The notes under the pieces are model-generated. The model searched no databases. It was not told where the DNA came from and saw nothing but the letters and a program-made list of their open reading frames with translations. A stretch of 64,000 nucleotides of DNA from Blakeslea trispora. Lineage: Eukaryota; Mucoromycota; Mucoromycetes; Mucorales; Choanephoraceae. How positions within the stretch are numbered: the first letter of the stretch is position 1; each line of letters opens with the position of its first letter. The DNA is taken from positions 744,001-808,000 of the forward strand of contig JAIWNE010000002.1 in assembly GCA_025331445.1 (NCBI GenBank), read 5' to 3'. Shown here one piece after another: positions 56,101 through 64,000 of the stretch. The translations under genes were made by a program, and so were the position numbers.

Positions 56101-59100
56101 GATGTTGTTGTTCATGAGTCGAAACAGTCTGTCGTCTTTCTTCTGAATGAGGTGTTGATCGTTCTCTACTTTGACTCCCATAGCTTGTGGTGGAACGAAT
56201 ATCAGACAATGAATGGTCTGGCTTGGACTGTTGAAGTAAAAGGAATCGAGGTTGCCATAACAACAGATCGTTTTGAATAATCTGAACTGTGTCCCACACA
56301 TGCTTGGGTAAATCCATATCGGCTTGAGGAAAATGACAGTTGACCACAAATAACTTTGATTTAAAAAAGGTATGATTAGATACTATGCTAAATAATACAA
56401 GTAAGAACTTACTGAGGTTTCAATGGTTCTCTGCTTAAAGATCATGGCAGAATCAGATTGATCTTCCATTGGTATATGCAGCTTTTGTTCACCATGAAAG
56501 TTCTCATTGTGTTCAAGGAAATCAAACAGGTTTTTAGGGATTTCTGAACCAGCACCAAAATAGCCTGATCGAACTGAACTACCCGGATAAGTGGCATTTT
56601 TGTCTTGTATGGTGATTTCAATACTTGGCGATAATCCGCCTTCCGATAATGATTTCTTACTGTCTAGTACTGTCTTGGCAGTAAACCAGCACTTGACCTT
56701 ATCCTCTGTGCAAAGTGAGCGATCAATACAGTGTATTTATTTTTTTTATTTTATTTCTTTTTTTATTACCTGGACTTGGTTGTAAGAATACATTGATAGA
56801 ACTCAAGTCAATATTGATCTTGTTTGGTTTGTTGGGTGGTCTTGGAAGACGACCTTCTGTCTCCAGTGTAGAAGTGCCAGAGAGGTTGGTAGAAGGTATA
56901 GAAGCAGATTTGGCATGGTTTGTACTATGCTGTGTATGATGACCCGCTTCATCTACCACTGTGGTTGAACACCATGTGCCCACTAACTTTTTGATATCCA
57001 CACTCAACTGACTGGTATGGAACAGGTCATTGAATTCTTCCCTTGTGCTAATGGCACTCATATCTGGCACAGACAAGAGTAGCCGAATAAATGCACAGCG
57101 TACTCTGACTTTCTTTTTCTGAACATTCTGAACCATCTGTAGATCATCAAAGATGGACTCTTTCTGACTGAATGGCATGGGTTGGGGATGTGAACTGTCC
57201 TTTTGGTTGCCTTGAACATTCTTTTGGTTAGTGTGCTCCATGACTGCATAGATGTAGGCATCCATGCGATCAATGGTACGTGGATCCAACTGTAGTTTGA
57301 AAGCAGCTATTTCAACCTGAATATCTTGTTCGAATTGAATAGCATCCACAAATCGCTTTGCCTCTCTCGCTTGTCTTGTTTCTACACGTATCATCAAAGC
57401 CTCAGGACTGTCCAACAAGGTCTGATGGTAACGCAAAGGTTCTGTGGATATATTTTCGTACGCAGGAAAATGGTCTTCATCTGAGTAATCTTGCTTGATT
57501 CGATTGTCAAACTGAAGGATAGGATTGTATTGGTTGTAGCGTGTCTGAGAAGTAGATCGATAACGAACAAAGGAAGGCTTTGCAATCCATTCATTCAGCT
57601 TTATATTGGCCACACGCACATCTGTGATGGAAGTAGTGGATTGGGTTGGTGATCGTTGTAGACGTGCCCTTAGTTGCTCTATAGCTAGACAGAGATGATT
57701 ACTGGTAGGCGTTGTTTCGTGGTTCAATAGAGGCTCGTTTTCTGCTAACAGAAAGAATTCAAACAATGGTAACTTGACTTTGATTTTTTGTTCAAGTGGT
57801 TGTATCGAGGGTATAATAGAAGATGGCTTAAAGGAATTTCGTTGCATTGTATCCAAGTCGTCTAATAAGGCATGTGTGGAAGTTGTGGTGGATGTGGAGA
57901 TAGGTTGAGTGGGTGATGGCATACAATCTTCATTGGTTTCTGGTGGATTGGATGAGATGGAGTCTATAAAGTCCATAAAGAAGGCTAGTTGATGAGGTGT
58001 CATCATGGTACGTATATGTGCCAATTTCAGTTCAATCTGCTTGACTGACATGGGTGAGATGGTGTCCATAAGAGGTCGTAGCCGAAGCACAACATGACTC
58101 AGCTTATTGACTGTCGTCAACAAAAGTGCTTCATAAGGCTGATTTGGTTTGTTGGATCGATTGGACAGATTAGCTGTATATTGACTTTGAAACAGCAAAG
58201 ATCCTCCTTGGTTTGTATCAAAGAATTCTGTCTGCGATAGACCATCGGTGGATGTATCTGGTGGATGAGGTGTTGATCCATCCAATGACTGAGTATCTTG
58301 ACTTGAACAAGAAGAAGAAGAAGAAGAAGAAGAAGAAGAACTGATGGGTTGAGGTTTTTGATTGTTAGCTGATTTTAACCATACTTCAGGTGAAGTGATG
58401 GTAATCACCTTGATGGTCTCGTCTTTCATAAAAGATGCCTCGTTAACCAAGACTGAGCTTTCCATCATCTTTTCACTGTATCCAGGTGTTTGGTCGAAAT
58501 AGGAGATTCTGGGTATACGCAATTCGATATGATACTGATGTTGATTGGATGAGAGTGGGACAGCTGATGAATGAGCGATACGCAGCACTGTATTGACAGT
58601 ATCTATTTTAATGCGCGAAATCATTTTATCAACCACCTTTGAAAGGACCTGAAGTCCCTCGGTATCTAGATCGATTGAATCCTCGGAAGCGGTGGCTCCA
58701 TAGGACTCTTGCATGGATCGATGGAGTTCTTCTGTCTGGTCTATCTCTGTGCGCAAGAAATCATCCGCAAAGTGTAAGGATGAAGACATGATGTGTTCCT
58801 CAATGATGGATTTGTTGTCAATGGGTGGATCTATCAACGTATGAGTGATATATATATATCTATATGTATAAATAATAATTACCTTTTGATTTGGGTTTGT
58901 TTTTGATAGGTTTGATTGTCAAATCAAGTCCTTGAATTTCGAGCAAGATGTCTGCACTGAGTAATTTTGACCAAGGAATACAAGCTGTAATACTGGTTAT
59001 TTTTCCTTCTTCCAACATAAAAGGAGTATCTGCTAGCATTTTGTTTACAAACTATATAGTCATAAGCATTGCATTAAAGGAAATCATAGACTGGCTTACT

Positions 59101-59291
59101 TCTTTATTGACACTAAGGTCTCTTAATTCCATATTGCCACTAGCAAGTCCAATATCAAAGTTCTCAAGATCAAGCTCGTTCTCTAGAAACTGACCAATCA
59201 ATCTTCGCAAGACAAACTTGTAGAGCCTCTTTTGTATATTGTTGGGCAAAACATAGCTTGTTAAGCCCGTCAAATAATTCCAAGCTTTCAT
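53180..59291 (-). CDS. ATG2: Autophagy-related lipid transfer protein ATG2
   Basis: Five exons are inferred: 59291-59100, 59051-58883, 58830-56770, 56705-56413 and 56353-53180 (1962 aa). The chorein-type N-terminus (KRLYKFVLRRLIGQFLENEL, then FDIGLASGNMELRDLSVN) is shared by ATG2 and VPS13. ATG2 is a rod-like bridge moving phospholipids from the ER to the growing phagophore. C-terminal elements are typical of ATG2: VDPLDF-like VDQDPLDFLEKYFSFDR, then GLFDRLGQEWLPH, LVNLGTGVADLVLLPI, GIQRGTSSFARAAAIEAIKL, and PMIGLTGALQSILAGLRNS. Long Ser/Pro/Thr-rich linkers and a poly-Ser tract (about residue 290) are unstructured. Length is within the fungal ATG2 range. Confidence 0.95.
58311..58340. repeat. 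GAA/TTC trinucleotide run coding poly-Ser in ATG2
   Basis: Ten consecutive gaa units, read on the minus strand as TCT/TTC-frame Ser codons. Likely length-variable between strains. Confidence 0.8.
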
Positions 59292-59948
59292 TCCAATGGC
59301 TGCTTATATCAAAGTGAAAGGAAAGCAGTATGTATAAAGACAGAGAGAAAAAGAGAGAAAGAATAAAATAAGAAGAAAAAAAAAAAAGCAAGTCGTCTGA
59401 CGACAATTTAAAATAGTCTACAAATCATGCGTACAGTCATTCCAACACCCAAAGAGCGGGAATCGAATAAGGCGGATTTTAAAATATTAAGGAGATCTCA
59501 ACATGTCAAAGATGTATGTCAAAATCCATTCAACTTGTTGCTTTTTTTTTTAAAAAAAAAAGAGAGGAATTGGCTTGTTTCTTTTTTACTCTGTTCTCAG
59601 TCTGAAATCGAGTAATGACTGAGAGATATCTTACAAGATGATGTACCCTATTAACATCAAGACGCTTATTGACTATGGTTGGGGGTGGGGGGTTTACGAT
59701 ACAAACCAACACACAGTATACAATGATGACTATATATGTATTGCTTAAACACAAAAAAAATAGTGTATGGTATTAGGTAACAAACAAAACTGTACATAAG
59801 CTTATCAGACATCATGATGCTTTTACCGTTTCTTGTACACATTGATTTCTATTGGTGCGCAAATTAAACACGATAAAGTCAAAATAGAAAGCGTGTACTT
59901 GCTTTTTTTTTTGTTTTGTTTTTTACAGATAAAGAGAAAAAAAACAGC
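59292..59948. promoter_or_regulatory. Divergent intergenic region ATG2 / thymidylate kinase
   Basis: 657 bp between divergent starts. GA-rich stretch at 59339-59390 close to ATG2, A-run at 59548-59562, G-run (gttgggggtggggggttt) at about 59678-59695, and pyrimidine tract at 59901-59922 just upstream of the kinase. Short ORFs here are unsupported. Confidence 0.45.
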
Positions 59949-60779
59949 ATGGTTCAGCGAGGCTTGTTTATTGTGGTTGAAGGTTGCGATCGCTCTGGAA
60001 AGACAACTCAGTGCGATATCCTGGTCAACAAGTTAAACCGACAAGGTATCGATACAGAGCTTGTCAAGTTTCCAGGTAAAAAAAAAAGAAAAATAGCCCA
60101 TTTTCTCTGCTATGAAACAATTATTCATCACTTTTAACTCTAGATAGAACGACACAGACTGGTAAAATGATTGATAGTTATCTTCAACAAAAGAGCGACC
60201 TAGATGATCATGCTATTCACCTATTGTTTTCTTCCAACCGCTGGGAAGCCATGTAAGTTCTCTATTCGGAATGGCTATTTGATTTCTCGGCTTAAATAAA
60301 GATTTCTAGGAAGGACTTAAAAGACAAATTAAATCAGGGCAAGACATTGGTGGTGGATCGATATGCATTTTCAGGTGTTGCATTCTCTTCAGCTAAAGGG
60401 CTTGACTTGGATTGGTGCAAGCATCCTGATGTAGGACTATTGAGACCTGATCTTGTTCTTTTCCTTGATTTGAATATTGATGAAGCAGAAAAGAGAGGTG
60501 GTTTTGGTGAAGAACGATATGAAAAGAGAGATTTACAGATCAAGGTGCGAGAACAATTCTTTAAGCTGAAAGATGATGATTGGAAGGTAAGGCTTCTTTA
60601 GGGGATTTGCACTAGAATATGACTTATAATTTACTCTGTGTGTAAAAAAAAAAAAAAAGTTGATTGAGGCATGTCAATCAAAAGAGAAAGTAGAACAAGA
60701 CATTTGGGAAACAATTGAAGAGTTTAGAGCCAAATTTTCTGTTACAGAAAATGAATTAAAGTTTGATTTATGGAAATAA
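59949..60779 (+). CDS. CDC8: Thymidylate kinase (dTMP kinase)
   Basis: Exons are 59949-60075, 60144-60252, 60310-60586 and 60660-60779 (210 aa). Phosphorylates dTMP to dTDP with ATP for DNA synthesis. Motifs are P-loop VVEGCDRSGKTTQ, NRWEAM with the substrate-contact Arg, the DRY/H motif VVDRYAFSGVAFSSAKGLD, DLVLFLDLN, and a lid-like ERYEKRDLQIKVREQF. Length and motif order match Cdc8/DTYMK. The second exon join (GTT TCC AG / ATAGAAC) restores KFPDRTTQTGKMID, the canonical dTMP-binding segment. Confidence 0.95.
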
Positions 60780-60803
60780 AATGGTTTAATAAGCAATATA
60801 TAT

Positions 60804-63209
60804 TTATTTGCTTGCGGTATATTCTCTCATCACATCCAAGTCTTTATGCGTGCGACTGTTGGGTTGACCGTTGAGAATATTGGCTGAAGCAGGAGAAGTT
60901 CCACTACCACCAGATGTCTTGAGAAGTGATTGAAAAAAGTTGGCAAGCACCTCATGAGAAGCTGGATTTTGGCCTGGTAGAGCATTACCCACATTGTTCA
61001 CCGTTGCTGCTGCTGCTGCTGCTGCTGCCGCTGCTGATGATGATGAAGGTGCTCCAATTGAAGGCGATACATTGCCACCTGGTGGTGAAACAGGCGACAT
61101 GTGTCCATTCGATTTAGGACTTGTGTTACCAATGCCTTTCATTAAAAGTTTATCAAATGTTGATTCCTAACAAAAGAGATGAGAACAAAATAAAAGACAT
61201 GGAATCAATACGATTGTTTTATACCTTTTTACGTGTTGTCCTTTCATTGTTTTCTATACCATTGGTACCATTGATACCGGCAACAGAAGGTGTACCTACA
61301 TTGCCTGCACCACGCATCAGGTGCAATGTAGCAGGTGAGACACCTAGAGGCCCTACTACACCTGGTTTATCTAAAGCAGCACTACCAGTACCTTGTCTTG
61401 TAGTTGTATCTGAATTCTTTTGTAATTTCTCGAAATAGCGATCATAAAAGGACTGTTCATCTTCACATGTTGTTATAACAGGTATATGTTGAGGCTTTAA
61501 AAAAAAGGAACAGTCAGCACAAGAAAAAAAAAAGAAGCCCCCACAAGTTACCTGGATGGTAGATTCATTATCATCGGGAATCGCTTCTTCATAGGTTCCT
61601 CTAGCACCTGTACTGCCTGGGTTTTGTCTTTCAAAAACAGCATCCATGTCGGCATCCCACCCTTCACTCACACGATCACATTCGAATCCTTCTCTTAGCA
61701 CCTTGATTTTGCCCCAAGAATCCCAACCGGATGGCACAAGGACGGTATCACGTTCGACCACTTGTGCTTTCAAACTGAATGGGTATGGCTTGGACGATGT
61801 TGTCAAAGTACGATGCAGAAGGTATTCGCGAAGGTTATGAAAAGTGTGTGGATTTAATGTCGAAGTATAGAATAAGGCAGCACCATCTAAGGTAGATCAG
61901 TCAGTCATGACAATACAAGGTTTTGAATAAACTTACATTTCATACAAACACATCGGAGTGTCTGTTGAATATAATCAAACTGATCATCCTGATAATCATT
62001 TGTCTGTTCCAAGGTGTTGATGTAATCACTCTATATAAAAAACAGACTGTTGATCAGCATGGTTTCCACTCTTCTTCTTCTTTTTCATATAGACAAAAAA
62101 ATCGCTTTACTTTGCAACAGACAACAGTGATAGGTATACCTAGGTTTGTTGTCAAACAGCCTGCAGAAAGGGGTAACATGACATTGTGATCCATAGTGGT
62201 TGAAGGAGCAACAGGTTGTGCAGATGTATTGTTGGGTACAAACTGAGTACTGATGGAAGCTGAAGGCACTGAACTGGTGGAGGTAGAAGCTGTCAAAGTG
62301 AGATCTTTACTCAAGTAAGAAGGTTCTGTATATGTCTGCAAATAATGTTCAACTATATAAAAAAAAAATAGAGATTTGTATTATTATTATTTTTTCCATT
62401 TCCCATCTGCCTATAGAATACATACGCTTTTCTTTGAGCTCATCCACAATGGCTCTTCCTCTACTCCAGTTAGAATCCATGGCCAAACCCTCTTTACAAA
62501 TCTCATCTATCAAACTTTGTACTATACTGATCCAACGTTCCAACATCTCTAAAAACTTCCAAGGACGCGTCCAATCCAATAGGATAACCACACATGAGTC
62601 TGCTACTGTCTCAGCTCGAATAGCAAACTTCAAAAGAGGAAAGAACTCGGGTGAAGATAACCCGAGTTGATACAATCCAAGCCTAGCCATTGCTTTTAAA
62701 ATGAAATGTATTTTAAGGTTATGTCAATAAAGAAGTGTAGCGTGATGTCCTTTGTACTACCTTCATTTTCTTCATCTTTGATGTCTATGTAACTATAGCC
62801 CAAAGCCAAATCATCTGTATCTTCTTCAGTCAACGGAGTATAAAGGTGGCTAGGAGCGCTACTGAAAGGGGTATGATCTTCCTTTTCAAAATTTGACAGT
62901 TGTTGCGGACCTGGGTCGTTTTTTAAATAGTTGACGAGTGTTGATTTACCTACACCAGGTTCACCTAAATATATATTATTTTTGTAAGAAAATACGAAAT
63001 AAAAAAAAAAGACAGAAAAAGTAACCATGATAAATACCTAATATCAACACGTTCTTTGTGGGCACCATTTTTGTAGAAGCAACGTTTTTCAAAATACTTG
63101 ACCAAATTTCGTCTTTCTCGGGTATAGAAGGATTTTGTTGTTGTTGTGTCATAACTGAGGTAGTGGATACACTTTGTGAAGGTGTCACTGACGATAAGAG
63201 GCCTGACAT
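60804..63209 (-). CDS. Cytoplasmic dynein light intermediate chain
   Basis: Eight exons are inferred: 63209-63038, 62964-62761, 62692-62426, 62352-62111, 62030-61937, 61886-61552, 61494-61225 and 61166-60804 (648 aa). The N-terminal GTPase-like fold has a P-loop formed across intron 1 (NVLILG joined to EPGVGKSTLVNYL). RPWKFLEMLERWI and ALFYTSTLNPHTFHNLREYL follow, with FERQNPG later, all typical of DLIC. The C-terminal half is disordered (Ser/Pro/Gly, with a poly-Ala tract) and includes LANFFQSLLKTSG, corresponding to the adaptor-binding helix of animal LIC1. Links dynein heavy chain to cargo adaptors in retrograde transport. P-loop looks intact. Confidence 0.93.
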
Positions 63210-64000
63210 GTCTACTCTAATACTTTCAAGTCAAATAAGAAAAGAAAGAAGGGGGGGATATAAGATGTATAATAAGTTTATACAGAAGGTATAGAGAGAG
63301 AAAAAAAAACAAAGAGAGAAAAAGAAAAAAAAGAGAGATAAAATAGTTTAAACTTTTTTTTTTATTAATTTTCAACACCCACACAGTGTTTGATTCCTAT
63401 ACGTTTGACGATACACACACGCACAAACGATCACTTTGCTGAGCTTCTAGTAAGAACGCCTGCAGCAGTCGTTTTGCTCCGCTTCTTGCAAATAACTTTC
63501 TTAACAAGCAATGTCACAGCCAATCAAAATGAAATCCATATTTTCAGGAATAGAAATTTATGAAAAAAAAAACCGTGACACCTGTTTGAAAGTAATCTTG
63601 ACATATAAATTGAAGTGCGGTAGTTTTGAAATCAATATCTTATAATCCAACATACGTGCAATATTTTTATATAAAGACGGGCATGGAAGGGCTATAGATG
63701 ATAATGGTGGCCCTGAGTCTATAGACTGCATTGTTTATCAACATGATTTTTTTTTTCATCCAGGTCTCCCCCCCTTTTAATTCTTTGCCTGTCCAATTCA
63801 AGATTGAAGTTGATTTACGCTACAATGATTTTCTAAAATGCGAGAGTATACTTTGCATCCGTTGGTGTTTATCTTTTAAAGTTATGTGATATAACTTGAA
63901 AGGAGAACAAGCGTAAATACTTTGAGACGAGTTATGCTGTTTTGTTTCGAAAAGTAATGAAGAGGTTTATGTTGGTTAATTATTCTGTATTACACTCTAG
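63210..64000. other. Upstream flank of the dynein light intermediate chain gene
   Basis: GA-rich leader-like sequence (63239-63340), then AT-rich DNA with a C-run near 63770. A tatataaa-like element near 63669 lies far from the start. No gene recognised to the window edge. Confidence 0.5.

Overview
This is a eukaryotic, fungal nuclear window. It is AT-rich outside genes. Coding sequences are split by short (about 50-100 nt) GT-AG introns, and proteins have clear fungal or animal homologues. The gene set (Dicer with two RNase III domains, an RPEL-repeat protein, a GPS2-like protein, a dynein light intermediate chain, DDE transposon remnants, Mucorales-style SANT-like and zinc-knuckle ORFs) fits an early-diverging fungus of the Mucoromycota, most likely Mucorales. 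That placement is inference from gene content. No rRNA, credible tRNA or CRISPR array was seen.

Layout. 1-8900 is gene-poor: a Yap-type bZIP factor (4039-5367, minus), a BED-finger remnant with an in-frame stop (8135-8554) and a 74-bp tandem duplication (1157-1303). 8929-14052 holds GAL1/GALK-type galactokinase (+), mitochondrial ALDH7A1-type aldehyde dehydrogenase (-) and a four-exon RPEL protein (-) that open reading frames alone do not reveal. 14053-16169 is intergenic with one copy of a dispersed repeat. 16170-26028 is dense: a CRAL-TRIO (Sec14-like) protein (+), SAGA subunit Ada1/Hfi1 (-), COX6 (-), Dicer (-) and ISD11 (-). 27406-30364 has an old yellow enzyme (+) and a GPS2-like coiled-coil protein (+). 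31800-34510 is a transposon graveyard: a degenerate Cys-motif remnant, a PD-(D/E)XK-like ORF, a broken Tc1/mariner transposase and the second copy of the dispersed repeat. 36028-38058 is an ArsB/CitMHS-type anion transporter (+). 39197-41783 contains a small acidic ORF and a second remnant cluster with a 94-bp inverted repeat. 42340-43201 is a SANT-like protein (-).

44993-63209 is again dense: m-AAA protease AFG3 (+), low-molecular-weight tyrosine phosphatase (+), signal peptidase subunit SPC3 (+), reticulon (-), RVB1 (+), ZCCHC9-like zinc-knuckle protein (-), the lipid-transfer autophagy protein ATG2 (-), thymidylate kinase (+) and dynein light intermediate chain (-).

The genes are ordinary, independently transcribed housekeeping units rather than a metabolic cluster. 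Several serve mitochondria (ALDH7A1, COX6, ISD11, AFG3), the ER and membranes (SPC3, reticulon, ATG2, CRAL-TRIO) or chromatin (Ada1, RVB1, GPS2-like). Exon coordinates were derived by hand from splice consensus, reading-frame continuity and family similarity. They were checked only for frame arithmetic, not against transcripts.
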